64,000 bases of DNA from Veillonellales bacterium (GCA_944390485.1 CALXPQ010000001.1:1-64000), one strand, 5' to 3'; shown: positions 9,107 through 17,176, counted from the stretch's first letter. Notes: generated by a model from the letters alone, not told the origin. Numbers and translations are program-made.

Positions 9107-9769
9107 ATGGGTATCTTTGACATCATCGGGCCGGTCATGATCGGTCCGTCCAGTTCGCACACCGCCGGCGCGGCGCGCATCGGCCGGCTGGCGCTGGAGA
9201 TCCTCGGGGACGAGCTGGCTTCGGCGGACATCACGCTGTACGGTTCGTTCGCAAAGACGGGCCGCGGCCACGGCACGGACAAGGCGCTCGCCGCGGGCCT
9301 GCTCGGCTGCGACCCTTCGTCGGACAAGATCCGGAACGCCATCACGCTGGCGGCGAAGATGGGGGTGGACCTGCATTTTTCCTTCTCGGAGGAAGACCGG
9401 GGCCATCCGAACGTGGCGGCCATCCGCGCTGTGGGGAAGAGCGGCCGCTCGGTCCAGGTGGTGGGTCGGTCGCTCGGCGGCGGGCGCGTGCTCATCACGG
9501 ACATCGACGGCTACCCGGTGGAAATCAGCGGCGAGGAATATACGCTCATCACGCATCATCACGATGTGCCCGGGGTCATCGCGCAGGTGTGCCTCGTCCT
9601 TGCGGGCCATCATCTCAATATTTCCAATATGAAGGTCTTCCGCAAGGGGCGCGGCGACGACGCGGTCATGATCATCCATACGGACGACCGGGTGCCGGAC
9701 CATGTGGTGGACGAGCTGCGGAAGTGCAACCGCCATGTGGTGCAGGTCATGGCGCTGGATATCATCTGA
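9107..9769 (+). CDS. sdaAB: L-serine dehydratase, beta subunit
   Basis: Beta subunit of the oxygen-labile Fe-S L-serine dehydratase, which deaminates serine to pyruvate and ammonia in the cytosol. Its 220 residues hold the beta domain (IGPSSSHTAG at 12-21) followed by a C-terminal ACT domain (about 148-220), which in this family senses serine. AAGGAGGGAGC precedes the ATG. The alpha subunit gene starts nine bases after the stop. Confidence 0.95.
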   Translation: MGIFDIIGPVMIGPSSSHTAGAARIGRLALEILGDELASADITLYGSFAKTGRGHGTDKALAAGLLGCDPSSDKIRNAITLAAKMGVDLHFSFSEEDRGHPNVAAIRAVGKSGRSVQVVGRSLGGGRVLITDIDGYPVEISGEEYTLITHHHDVPGVIAQVCLVLAGHHLNISNMKVFRKGRGDDAVMIIHTDDRVPDHVVDELRKCNRHVVQVMALDII

Positions 9770-9778
9770 GGAGGGACT

Positions 9779-10660
9779 ATGAAAGACTATCATTCTATCC
9801 GGGAACTGTTTGAGGAAGCGGACCTCCGCCGCTGCTCGCCGGGCGTCCTGGCCTGCCGGAAAGAAGCGGAGGAGCAGAATATCCCCTATGAAGAGGCGTG
9901 GGAGCGGATGAAGAAGCTCATCCCCATCTTCGAGCATTCCATCCGCCGGGGGCTCGCGGATAAATCCCGGTCTCTGAGCGGCATGATCGGCGGGGACGCG
10001 AACCGGCTGTACCGGGCAAAGATGCATTTCCTGAGCCCGGTATGCCGCCGGGCCTGCGCGTATGCCATCGCCGCGGCGGAGGCGAACGCGAAGATGTACC
10101 GCATCGTGGCCTGTCCTACGGCGGGGTCCTGCGGCATCGTGCCGGCGGTGCTCGGCGCGGTGGGCCGCGAGATCCGCGCCACGGAGGACGAATACACGCG
10201 GGCCCTCTTTACGGCAGGGGCCATCGGGCGCGTCGTCGCCGAGCAGGCTTCCATCGCCGGCGCGGTGGGCGGCTGCCAGGCAGAGTGCGGCACGGCCGTG
10301 GGCATGGCGGCGGCCGGCGCGGTGGATCTCCTCGGCGGGACCACGGAGCAGATGGGCGACGCGCTCGCCTTGGGCATCAAGAATCTCCTCGGCCTCGTGT
10401 GCGACCCCGTGGCGGGGCTCGTGGAAGTGCCCTGCGTGAAGCGGAACGGCATGGATGCGGTGATCGCCCTCACGGCGGCGGAAATGGCGCTCGCGGGCAT
10501 CCACAGTGTCATCCCGCCGGACGAGGTGATCGATGCGATGGGAAAGATCGGCCGTCTTCTGCCGGCTTCCCTCCGCGAGACGAGCCAGGCGGGGCTCGCG
10601 GTCACGCCCACAGGGCAGCGCATCACGGAGGAACTGAACCGAAAACTGAAAACTTCCTGA
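9779..10660 (+). CDS. sdaAA: L-serine dehydratase, alpha subunit
   Basis: Catalytic subunit carrying the [4Fe-4S] cluster, 293 residues. Family signatures are SLSGMIGGDA (66-74), CPTAGSCGIVP (112-122) and CDPVAGLVEVPC, whose cysteines bind the cluster. It pairs with the ACT-bearing beta subunit just upstream. Split subunits are typical of Firmicutes. The window also holds serC and serA, so serine is both made and burned. Confidence 0.96.
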   Translation: MKDYHSIRELFEEADLRRCSPGVLACRKEAEEQNIPYEEAWERMKKLIPIFEHSIRRGLADKSRSLSGMIGGDANRLYRAKMHFLSPVCRRACAYAIAAAEANAKMYRIVACPTAGSCGIVPAVLGAVGREIRATEDEYTRALFTAGAIGRVVAEQASIAGAVGGCQAECGTAVGMAAAGAVDLLGGTTEQMGDALALGIKNLLGLVCDPVAGLVEVPCVKRNGMDAVIALTAAEMALAGIHSVIPPDEVIDAMGKIGRLLPASLRETSQAGLAVTPTGQRITEELNRKLKTS

Positions 10661-10663
10661 GCG

Positions 10664-10690
10664 AAAGGCGTCCGGCAGGGCGCCTTTTCT
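10664..10690 (+). terminator. terminator of the sda operon
   Basis: AAAGGCG pairs with CGCCTTT around a ten-base loop, with further T. Confidence 0.65.
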
Positions 10691-10705
10691 GGCTTCTCCG
10701 GGCGA

Positions 10706-10714
10706 TGATATAAT
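10706..10714 (+). promoter_or_regulatory. extended -10 promoter element of the HTH gene
   Basis: TGATATAAT, a TGn plus perfect TATAAT, lies 31 bases before the HTH gene start. No good -35 stands 17 bases upstream. The same nine bases occur before alsD (17177) and the OLD gene (20171). Confidence 0.6.
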
Positions 10715-10744
10715 ACAAAAAAACGGGCCAGCGGAGGAAAAAAC

Positions 10745-11149
10745 ATGAAAGAGATATCCAAGGCGGAACGCATCCTCGCGCTCTACGATGAGCTCATGGC
10801 GGGGCGCAGCGTGCACCGGGAAGAATGGGCGGCCGCCCACGGGATCTGCGAGCGGTCCGTGCGGCGCGATCTGGACGCCATCCAGCAGCACCTGGGGGAG
10901 CGGAACGACCGGAGCCGGCAGAAGACCTACATCCTTTACGACCGGAAGAGCGGCTGCCATCACGCGGCGCATCTCGAGTCGTGCGAGCTCACGGCAGAGG
11001 AATTTGAAGCGGCCGCGGCGGCGCTTGCCGCGGGCGGCATGGAGGAAGAGACGCGCCTCTCCCTCCTGCGGAAACTCTTTTTCTCCGCCCTGACGGAGGA
11101 GACGCGGCAGCAGCTCCCCGCGTGGGGAACGCGTTTTCTCAGCGAATGA
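10745..11149 (+). CDS. small HTH_11/DeoR-like DNA-binding protein
   Basis: A 134-residue protein with an N-terminal winged-helix segment (about 8-58) whose ERSVRRDLDAIQ recognition helix matches DeoR- and WYL-type regulators. Those families normally carry a large sensor domain; here only ~75 residues follow, beginning with an HHAAHLESCELTAEEFEAA block like the start of a WYL-protein middle region. It may be a natural short form or an old truncation. GCGGAGGA precedes the ATG. Targets are unknown. Confidence 0.65.
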   Translation: MKEISKAERILALYDELMAGRSVHREEWAAAHGICERSVRRDLDAIQQHLGERNDRSRQKTYILYDRKSGCHHAAHLESCELTAEEFEAAAAALAAGGMEEETRLSLLRKLFFSALTEETRQQLPAWGTRFLSE

Positions 11150-11160
11150 AGCACAAAAAA

Positions 11161-11191
11161 GAGCCGATCCCCTTGCGGGACCGGCCTTTTT
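11161..11191 (+). terminator. terminator of the HTH gene
   Basis: GCCGATCCC pairs with GGGACCGGC (one mismatch) and is followed by TTTTTG. Confidence 0.75.
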
Positions 11192-11202
11192 GTCTAATAG
11201 AA

Positions 11203-11225
11203 AACCCCTGGTTAGACCAGGGGTT
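11203..11225 (-). terminator. strong hairpin, terminator-like on the minus strand
   Basis: AACCCCTGGT pairs perfectly with ACCAGGGGTT around a TAG loop. A T run follows only on the minus strand (TTTTC). No minus gene of any strength feeds into it, so its role is unclear. Confidence 0.5.
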
Positions 11226-11258
11226 CTGTAAAGCTTTAGCGGTGAGTCATTTGTTTTA

Positions 11259-11334
11259 GCAAAAACCTCCTGTCCGATAGGATAAGCATGCGGTTTGTGA
11301 ACGCAATGTTATTCAAAAGACAGGAGGTTTTTGC
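11259..11334 (+). promoter_or_regulatory. 16-bp inverted repeat that would sequester a Shine-Dalgarno site
   Basis: GCAAAAACCTCCTGTC at 11259-11274 is the exact complement of GACAGGAGGTTTTTGC at 11319-11334, with 44 bases between. The right arm holds AGGAGG, eight bases upstream of the ATG of the decayed zinc-ribbon gene. In RNA the left arm would bury this ribosome site. The pair could also be terminal inverted repeats of a small mobile element. The sequence alone does not decide. Confidence 0.5.
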
Positions 11335-11335
11335 A

Positions 11336-11602
11336 ATGGAATTCATGTACAATCTAGTATGTCCAAAATGGAATGGTAAGCATTTTGTTGCATTTATGCC
11401 AATGTACAGGAGAAACGGATTTAATTCGCGAAACAATTAAAATCGGGCAAATTCTTAGAGTGTTGTGCCGGGGAAAAGTGATCGAAAAGCTGAGCAGGAG
11501 CCTTGTCCGAATTGCAAGATGAGTTTATTTGAACTGTTTACAGATAGGGAAGGATACGATGCAAGTGACAGAACCAGAGGCGCGGTGACGCGCGGCTGGT
11601 AA
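11336..11602 (+). pseudogene. decayed small gene for a double zinc-ribbon protein
   Basis: From the ATG the frame reads MEFMYNLVCPKWNGKHFV, then shifts: the best continuation runs in another frame (CTGETDLIRETIKIGQ) and returns to the first frame (EQEPCPNCKMSLFELF) before the stop. Two compensating frameshifts and the loss of one cysteine (CPKW where CPKC is expected) indicate decay of an ~88-residue protein with zinc ribbons at both ends. Base composition is much more AT-rich than the neighbours, pointing to foreign origin. The family is not recognised. Confidence 0.4.
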
Positions 11603-11626
11603 TAAAGGCCTTACAGGCCGCATAGG

Positions 11627-11659
11627 AAGAACCACCGGCTAAGCCGGTGGGTTCCTTTT
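11627..11659 (+). terminator. hairpin/terminator at the right end of the AT-rich scar
   Basis: GAACCACCGGC pairs with GCCGGTGGGTTC and is followed by CTTTT. Two more small hairpins (CGCG-gtga-CGCG near 11581, and GGCC-ttaca-GGCC near 11608) precede it. Such hairpin clusters resemble the right ends of IS200/IS605 elements, but no TnpA or TnpB sequence is present. Confidence 0.6.
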
Positions 11660-11663
11660 CGTC

Positions 11664-12236
11664 TCAGCAAAGCGTCCACACGCGGTCCGAGACGGTCTCG
11701 CCCTCTTTGACCGCGGCGGGCGCGGCGGTGCCGCCGAACGGCATCTGGGCGGTGAGCTGCCACGACGGCGGCGTGCCGCAGAACATGCGCACCATGTCGT
11801 CGATGACCGGATTGTAATGCTGAAGATTCGCGCCGATGCCGGCGGCGGAGAGCGCCGTCCACACGCTGTACTGGAGCATGCCGCCCGCCTGCTGGGCCCA
11901 TACGGGGAAGTTCTCCGCGTACCGGGGGACCCGCTCCTGCATGGTGCGGACCACGTCCGTGTCGATGAAGTAGAGCACCGTGCCGCAGGCGGCGCGGAAA
12001 CCGTCGATCTTCTCCCGCGGGACTTTCCCGCCGAAGACGGTATAGATCCCGTCCCACAGCGCGTCCTGCTTCTCCCCGGAGACGATCACCGCGCGGGCGC
12101 TCCGCATATTGAACGCATCCGGCGTGAGTTCCGCCGCGCGGCGGATGAGGGCTTCCGCGTCCGCGAGAGGCAGCGGGAGCGTCTTCGTGAGCGCATACCG
12201 GGACCGGCGCGACGCCATGGCTTCCATGTAGTCCAT
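11664..12236 (-). CDS. nitroreductase family FMN oxidoreductase
   Basis: A 190-residue protein of the nitroreductase fold, which uses FMN and NAD(P)H. The N-terminal RRSRYAL phosphate-binding motif is present (about 9-17 here); the mid-region WAQQAGGMLQYSVWTALSA fits the helix that packs on FMN, and MPFGG lies in the C-terminal part. It resembles the HBN1/YodC-type branch. The start is set at MDYMEAM because AGGAGG then stands seven bases upstream; an ATG six bases earlier sits almost on top of this site. The substrate is unknown. Confidence 0.85.
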   Translation of the reverse strand: MDYMEAMASRRSRYALTKTLPLPLADAEALIRRAAELTPDAFNMRSARAVIVSGEKQDALWDGIYTVFGGKVPREKIDGFRAACGTVLYFIDTDVVRTMQERVPRYAENFPVWAQQAGGMLQYSVWTALSAAGIGANLQHYNPVIDDMVRMFCGTPPSWQLTAQMPFGGTAAPAAVKEGETVSDRVWTLC

Positions 12237-12335
12237 AGTCATTCCTCCTTTTCATAGATTATTTTTCTATTATATTCCGGCGGCGGGGCCCTGCCGGAGC
12301 AGCGGAAATTTTCCGGCCCGTCCTGTCGGCGGCGC

Positions 12336-12364
12336 TTGACAACTCCCTGCAAAACCGGTAAAAT
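12336..12364 (+). promoter_or_regulatory. consensus promoter of rplM-rpsI
   Basis: TTGACA, 17 bases, TAAAAT: close to sigma-70 consensus, as expected for ribosomal-protein genes. The leader to rplM is about 77 bases. Confidence 0.8.
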
Positions 12365-12447
12365 GCTCTTTGTGAGATTTGTCCGGAAACCACTAGCCCC
12401 GGAGGAAGGATGGAATCTTGCGGTCAGTAATTTAAGGAGGAAACAGC

Positions 12448-12888
12448 ATGAAAGATACATTTATGGCCAATTCGAGCAATATCACTCGGAAATGGTATGT
12501 CGTTGACGCTGAAGGCAAGACTCTTGGCCGTCTGGCTGCTGGAGTTGCAGAAATCCTTCGGGGAAAAAATAAAGTCACCTTTACGCCTCATGTGGACACC
12601 GGCGACTATGTGATCGTCATCAACGCCGATAAAGTCGTCCTGACGGGCAAGAAACTGACGAAGAAAGTTTATTTCCATTACACCGGCTACATCGGCGGCG
12701 ACCGCTACACGAAAGCCGGCGATATGCTGAAATACAAACCGGTCAAGATGGTCGAACACGCGATCCGCGGCATGCTCCCGAAGAACAAGCTCGGCGATCA
12801 GATGTACAGAAAGCTCCATGTCTATGCGGGCGCTGAACATCCGCACGCTGCGCAGCAGCCGGAAGAAATCAAGTTCGACATCCGTTAA
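12448..12888 (+). CDS. rplM: 50S ribosomal protein L13
   Basis: L13 of 146 residues, an early-assembling protein of the large subunit. The family pattern is clear: [20 protein letters not shown] near the start and the [19 protein letters not shown] region near the C-terminus. AAGGAGG lies upstream of the ATG. rpsI follows after 24 bases, the standard rplM-rpsI pair. Codon use is less GC-extreme than that of neighbours, usual for highly expressed genes. Confidence 0.98.
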   Translation: MKDTFMANSSNITRKWYVVDAEGKTLGRLAAGVAEILRGKNKVTFTPHVDTGDYVIVINADKVVLTGKKLTKKVYFHYTGYIGGDRYTKAGDMLKYKPVKMVEHAIRGMLPKNKLGDQMYRKLHVYAGAEHPHAAQQPEEIKFDIR

Positions 12889-12912
12889 TACCAGAAGGGA
12901 AGGGAAACAACA

Positions 12913-13305
12913 ATGGCAGAAGCTACTTACTACGGCACCGGCCGCAGAAAAACATCCGTTGCCAGAGTCCGTCTGGTACCGGGACAGGGAAACATCACGA
13001 TCAATGGCCGTACTCTCGACGACTATTTCGATCTGAAAACTCTTGAACTCATCATCAAACAGCCGCTGGAACTCACCGGCACCACCGCTGCGTACGACGT
13101 CATTGCCAATGTAAAAGGCGGCGGCCGCACCGGCCAGGCAGGCGCGATCCGTCACGGCATCAGCCGCGCGCTCCTCGAAGTCGACGGCGAATACCGCAAA
13201 GTGCTGAAGAGCGCAGGTCTCCTCACCCGCGATCCGCGTATGAAGGAACGTAAGAAATACGGCCTCAAAAAAGCAAGAAGAGCAAGCCAGTTCAGCAAGC
13301 GCTGA
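12913..13305 (+). CDS. rpsI: 30S ribosomal protein S9
   Basis: S9 of 130 residues, small-subunit head protein with its C-terminal tail reaching the P-site tRNA. The tail RRASQFSKR shows the conserved basic end, and [15 protein letters not shown] is the family start. It is co-transcribed with rplM and ends at a strong terminator. Confidence 0.98.
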   Translation: MAEATYYGTGRRKTSVARVRLVPGQGNITINGRTLDDYFDLKTLELIIKQPLELTGTTAAYDVIANVKGGGRTGQAGAIRHGISRALLEVDGEYRKVLKSAGLLTRDPRMKERKKYGLKKARRASQFSKR

Positions 13306-13321
13306 TACGGATTGTCAAAAG

Positions 13322-13352
13322 AAAGATGTGGGAAATTCTCACATCTTTTTTT
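13322..13352 (+). terminator. terminator of rplM-rpsI
   Basis: AAAGATGTG pairs with CACATCTTT, followed by a T run, 17 bases after the rpsI stop. Confidence 0.88.
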
Positions 13353-13379
13353 GTGCCCAGCCGCGCGCGAAGCATAAAG

Positions 13380-13426
13380 AAAAAGATACGGACATCCCTT
13401 TCAGGGCCTATCCGTATCTTTTTTTT
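13380..13426 (-). terminator. terminator of the serC-serA operon
   Basis: AAAAAGATACGGA pairs with TCCGTATCTTTTT, with an inner CCCT-ttc-AGGG hairpin. T runs on both sides make it bidirectional. Confidence 0.85.
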
Positions 13427-13438
13427 CGTCGGTAAAAT

Positions 13439-14077
13439 TCAGAGGCCTTTCTGCTCGATGCCGCTCAAGAGGAAGCCCAGGTGGACGGTGGAGTTCAGGA
13501 GGACGATCCGCCACACGCCGTCCGTGCATTCCGCCACGTTGATGCACGCGTTGTCCTGCTTGATCTGCCAGAAGTGGTCCATGCCGAGGCCGAGGAGGTC
13601 GCAGAGGACGGCTTTGTTTACCGCGTCGTGCGCGCAGACGAGGACCGTTTTCCCGTCGTACCGGCGGGCGATGTCGTCGAATGCGGCGCGGGCGCGGCGG
13701 CGCACGTCTTCCAGATTTTCTCCGCCGGGCATCTGCACGCGCTCGGGATGGGTGTGCCACAGATGGAAGGCGTCGGGGTACTGCGCTTCGATGTCTGCGG
13801 CGTACCGGCCTTCCCAGGCGCCGTGGGAAATTTCCGTGAGGCGCTCGTCGGTCAGGACGGGAAGGCCGTGCAGGTCCGCCGCGAAGCGGCACGTGTCCTG
13901 CGCGCGGGAGAGAGGGCTTGCGATGCAGGCGTCGAGGGGAATGGTCCGCAGGGCGGCTGCCGCTTTCCGTCCCTGCTCGATGCCACGAGGGGAGAGAGGC
14001 GTGTCCACCTGGCCCTGATAGCGCCCTTCCAGATTCCAGGTGGTCTCGCCGTGCCGGATGAGGATGATCCGTACCAT
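13439..14077 (-). CDS. histidine phosphatase family protein (GpmB/CobC-like)
   Basis: A 212-residue branch-1 histidine phosphatase. LIRHGETTWN holds the phospho-acceptor H9; ASPLSRAQDT and the second histidine in VCAHDAVNK complete the site. Family members act as cofactor-independent-type phosphatases, alpha-ribazole phosphatase (CobC) or phosphoserine phosphatase. It is the third gene of the serC-serA operon, eight bases after serA. A phosphoserine phosphatase (a PspA-type SerB substitute) would complete the serine pathway, which is a reasonable inference since no serB is visible here. CobC is the main alternative. Confidence 0.85.
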   Translation of the reverse strand: MVRIILIRHGETTWNLEGRYQGQVDTPLSPRGIEQGRKAAAALRTIPLDACIASPLSRAQDTCRFAADLHGLPVLTDERLTEISHGAWEGRYAADIEAQYPDAFHLWHTHPERVQMPGGENLEDVRRRARAAFDDIARRYDGKTVLVCAHDAVNKAVLCDLLGLGMDHFWQIKQDNACINVAECTDGVWRIVLLNSTVHLGFLLSGIEQKGL

Positions 14078-14085
14078 GGGACGCC

Positions 14086-15678
14086 TCAGTGCTTCTCGCA
14101 GTTGATGACGCGCAGATCGAGGATGCCCTCGATGCCCCGGAGCGCCACCACTACGTCGTTCGGCAGGTCGGCGTCGAGCGCGACGGCCATGATGTTCGTT
14201 CCCGCCTGCGGGGTGCGGCTCACCTGCATGCCGTTGATATTGATGCCCGCGCGGCCGAGGATGCCGGCGATCTGGCCGATCATGTTCGGGCGGTCGGCAT
14301 GGGGCGCGATGAGGAGGTATCCCTTCGGCTCGAAGTCGATGAGGTAGTCGTCGATCTGGACGATCTTCGCTTCTTTCCGGTCGAAGAGGACGCCGGTGAT
14401 CTGGTGCGCGCCTTTGTCGGTCTCGATGGTGACGGTGATGGAGGTGGTGAAGCAGGCGCCTTTGCTGCCTTTCACTTCCCGGATGTCCATGTGGCGCTCT
14501 TCCGCGATGTTCCGCGCGTTGACGAAGTTCACCGTCGCCTGGAGGACGGGCGTGAGGAGGCCTTTGATGACGGCGGTGGTGAGCGGAGCCACTTCGGTGT
14601 CTTTCAGCTCGCCGGTGTATTCCACGGTGACGCGGGAAATATGGCCGTCCGCGAGGTAGATGCCGATATTGCCCATGCGTTCGCACAGCTCGAAGTAGGG
14701 CTGGATAACGGCGAGGGTGCTCTTCGTGATGGGGGACGCGTTCACCGCGGTGGCGACAGGCTCGCCGTGGAGCGCGTCGGCAACGCCCCGGGCCACGTCG
14801 GTGGCGACGCCGATCTGGGCTTCCACGGTGGATGCGCCGAGGTGAGGCGTGAGGACCACGTTCGTCATGCCGAGGAAAGGATTTTCCTCCGGCTTGAGCG
14901 GTTCCTTCGCCCACACGTCGATGCCGGCCCCGGCGACCTTTCCGGATCGGAGGGCGTCAGCCAGGTCTTCGATCCGGATGACCGCGCCGCGGCTCGCGTT
15001 GACGATGCGCACGCCGTCCTTCATCTTCGCGATCTCTTTCGCGGTGATCATGTGGCGGGTCTCGTCGGTGAGGGGCGTGTGGAGCGTGATGTAGTCCGAG
15101 CGGGCGAGGAGAGTGTCCAGATCGACCAGTTCCACGCCGAGCTGCTTGCCCCGCTCCAGCGGGATGTAGGGATCATAGCCGATGGTGTGCATGTTGAAGG
15201 CCTGCAGGCGCTTCGCCACGTTCGAGCCGACGCGGCCCACGCCGATGATGCCCACGGTCTTGTCCTGGAGCTGGATGCCGGTGAAGCTCTTCCTGTCCCA
15301 GCGGCCTTCCATGATGGACTGGTGGGCCTGCGGGATGTGACGCGTCATGGCGAGCATGAGGGCGATGGTGTGCTCGCACGCGGCGATGGTGTTCGACTCG
15401 GGCGTATTCAACACGGTGATGCCGTGCTTCGTCGCGGCGGGAATGTCGATGCCGTCCACGCCGACGCCCGCGCGGCCGATCACCTTGAGATTCTTTGCCG
15501 CTTCGATGACCCGGGCGGTGATGCGGGTCTGGCTGCGGGTGATGATCGCATCGTAGCTGCCGATCGCTTCGCAGAGCTCGTCTTCGTCCATGTTCGGACG
15601 GATGTCCACGAGAAATTCTTTTTCGAGGTATTCTTTCGCTTCCTTGGCGACGTCGTTGGTGATGAAGATCTTGTACAT
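14086..15678 (-). CDS. serA: D-3-phosphoglycerate dehydrogenase
   Basis: First enzyme of serine synthesis, oxidising 3-phosphoglycerate with NAD. The 530-residue long form has a catalytic core, an intervening domain and a C-terminal ACT domain (about 455-530). The Rossmann glycines are GVGRVG at 146-151; catalytic residues are R230 (NASRG), E259 (AKEP) and H279 (TPHLG). It lies 30 bases after serC. The ACT domain usually gives serine feedback, adding to the T-box control of the operon. Confidence 0.97.
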   Translation of the reverse strand: MYKIFITNDVAKEAKEYLEKEFLVDIRPNMDEDELCEAIGSYDAIITRSQTRITARVIEAAKNLKVIGRAGVGVDGIDIPAATKHGITVLNTPESNTIAACEHTIALMLAMTRHIPQAHQSIMEGRWDRKSFTGIQLQDKTVGIIGVGRVGSNVAKRLQAFNMHTIGYDPYIPLERGKQLGVELVDLDTLLARSDYITLHTPLTDETRHMITAKEIAKMKDGVRIVNASRGAVIRIEDLADALRSGKVAGAGIDVWAKEPLKPEENPFLGMTNVVLTPHLGASTVEAQIGVATDVARGVADALHGEPVATAVNASPITKSTLAVIQPYFELCERMGNIGIYLADGHISRVTVEYTGELKDTEVAPLTTAVIKGLLTPVLQATVNFVNARNIAEERHMDIREVKGSKGACFTTSITVTIETDKGAHQITGVLFDRKEAKIVQIDDYLIDFEPKGYLLIAPHADRPNMIGQIAGILGRAGININGMQVSRTPQAGTNIMAVALDADLPNDVVVALRGIEGILDLRVINCEKH

Positions 15679-15708
15679 GATGAAATCCTGTCCTTTCTGT
15701 TTTGACGC

Positions 15709-16779
15709 TCACCCGCGGGTGCGCATATATTCTTTCATGAAATCCGCCATGGCTTCTGCCGCTTCCGGCGTGACCGCATTGTAGAGGGACACGCGGCATC
15801 CGCCCACGAGGCGGTGGCCGCCCACGCCGGCGAAGCCGTTTTCCTTTGCCCGGGCGATGAAATCTTTTTCCAGCTCCGGCGAAGCCAGGTTGAACGTGAC
15901 GTTCATGCGGCTCCGGTGCGCCGGCTCCGCGTGGCCGCGGTAGAAGCCGCCGCTTCCGTCGATGACGGCGTAGAGGAGGTTCGCTTTCTTTTTGTTGCGG
16001 ATCTCCATGGCGTCCGCGCCGCCCATGTTTTTGATCCAGTGGAGCATCTTGTTCAGCGTGTAGATGCAGAAGACCGCCGGCGTATTGTAGGCCGAGTCTT
16101 TTTCTACGAAGGTGCGGTACTGGAGGAAGGCGGGCACGTCCGTGCGGGCCGTCTCGAGGAATTCTTTTTTGATGATGGCGAGCGCCGTGCCGGCCGCGCC
16201 GAGATTTTTCTGGATGCCCGCCCAGATCATGGCGAACTGGTTGCAGTCCACGCGGCGGGAAAGGATGTCGCTGGACATGTCGCACACCACCGGCACGTTC
16301 ACGTCCGGGAAGGTCCAGTACTCCGTGCCGTAGATGGTGTTGTTCGACGTGATGTGGAGATAGTCCGTGCCGGGGCGGATGTCGTACGTGTCCGGGATGT
16401 AGGAATAATTCCGGTCCTTCGCGGAATTCGCGTCGTACGCTTCGCCGAAGAACGCCGCCGCGTCCCGCGCCTTGTGCGCCCACACGCCGGTGTCCGCATA
16501 GGCGGCGCGGGTGCGGAGGAAGTTGTACGCCTCCATGACGAACTGCATGGAGCCGCCGCCCTGGATGAAGACGATCTCCTGCCCCTCCGTAAGGCCGAGG
16601 AGCTCGGCGAGGAGCGCTTTCGTCTCGGCAAGGAGCGCCTGAAATTCGCCGGACCGGTGGCTCATCTCGATGATGCCCATGCCGGTGCCGCGGTAATCGG
16701 TGAATTCGTCCCGGATTTCTTCCAGCACGGGAAGGGGCATCGGGGAAGGCCCTGCATTGAAATTCCATACGCGGTGCAT
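15709..16779 (-). CDS. serC: phosphoserine aminotransferase
   Basis: PLP enzyme converting 3-phosphohydroxypyruvate to phosphoserine; 356 residues. NFNAGPSPMP is the family start, and the PLP lysine is K191 in AGIQKNLGAAG. The start is the ATG six bases after AGGAGG; longer upstream readings run into the T-box leader and are not real. It is the first gene of serC-serA-phosphatase. Confidence 0.97.
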   Translation of the reverse strand: MHRVWNFNAGPSPMPLPVLEEIRDEFTDYRGTGMGIIEMSHRSGEFQALLAETKALLAELLGLTEGQEIVFIQGGGSMQFVMEAYNFLRTRAAYADTGVWAHKARDAAAFFGEAYDANSAKDRNYSYIPDTYDIRPGTDYLHITSNNTIYGTEYWTFPDVNVPVVCDMSSDILSRRVDCNQFAMIWAGIQKNLGAAGTALAIIKKEFLETARTDVPAFLQYRTFVEKDSAYNTPAVFCIYTLNKMLHWIKNMGGADAMEIRNKKKANLLYAVIDGSGGFYRGHAEPAHRSRMNVTFNLASPELEKDFIARAKENGFAGVGGHRLVGGCRVSLYNAVTPEAAEAMADFMKEYMRTRG

Positions 16780-16802
16780 GATGATCCTCCTTTTCAGGAA
16801 AC

Positions 16803-16838
16803 AAAAAAAGAGAAGCGTCCCATGGGACGAGCTTCTCT
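16803..16838 (-). terminator. T-box terminator 2 (proximal to serC)
   Basis: On the minus strand AGAGAAGC-GTCCC pairs with GGGAC-GCTTCTCT and is followed by seven T. Confidence 0.85.
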
Positions 16839-16883
16839 TCTCGCGGTGCCACCCAATTTGCCCGAATGCATTCCAGTGGAAAT

Positions 16884-16916
16884 AAAAAAGCCTCTCATCC
16901 CCAAGGGACGAGAGAA
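16884..16916 (-). terminator. T-box terminator 1 (distal)
   Basis: On the minus strand CTCTCGTCC pairs with GGATGAGAG (one G-U) and is followed by CTTTTTT. Confidence 0.8.
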
Positions 16917-17099
16917 CCCGCGTTGCCACCCAAATTGCCTTCCGGCCGTCTTGTGTCTGCTGTAACGGGCAGGCCCGATGAATTCCTCACTCATCACTCC
17001 GAAGCGGAAAGACGCCTTCCTCCTGACAGCTCGCACCACCCGCTGCCTCTCTGCAAGGATTCCAAGTCCCTTCTTCGTCCTCGTGCTTATGTTGAGACA

Positions 17100-17129
17100 A
17101 GCATAGCAGATGGATGCGTCTGGTGTCAA
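17100..17129 (-). promoter_or_regulatory. promoter of the serC-serA operon
   Basis: On the minus strand TTGACA is followed after 18 bases by TATGCT. The start point would fall just before Stem I of the T-box. Confidence 0.75.
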
Positions 17130-17176
17130 GCGTCTTTTTTTCACGGGCCGTCCGGTCTGCGGCGGGCCGGATTCCA

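Larger units (their letters stand above)
16780..17095 (-). promoter_or_regulatory. T-box leader of serC-serA with two antiterminator/terminator modules
   Basis: On the minus strand a single Stem I is visible: an AGAGA bulge, then GGCAGC and GCTGTC closing a GGGTGGTGCGA apical loop. Downstream the T-box core occurs twice: GGGTGGCAACGCG (plus 16919-16931) followed by terminator 16884-16916, then GGGTGGCACCGCG (plus 16842-16854) followed by terminator 16803-16838. Uncharged tRNA should relieve termination. The operon implies tRNA-Ser; I could not fix the specifier codon with confidence (TCC is a candidate). Only ~40 bases separate terminator 1 from T-box 2, too few for a second Stem I. Confidence 0.85.

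Noticed and set aside
11203..11660. Complete IS200/IS605 or other insertion sequence
   Set aside because: Hairpins at the right end are suggestive, but there is no TnpA or TnpB coding sequence and no target duplication could be recognised.
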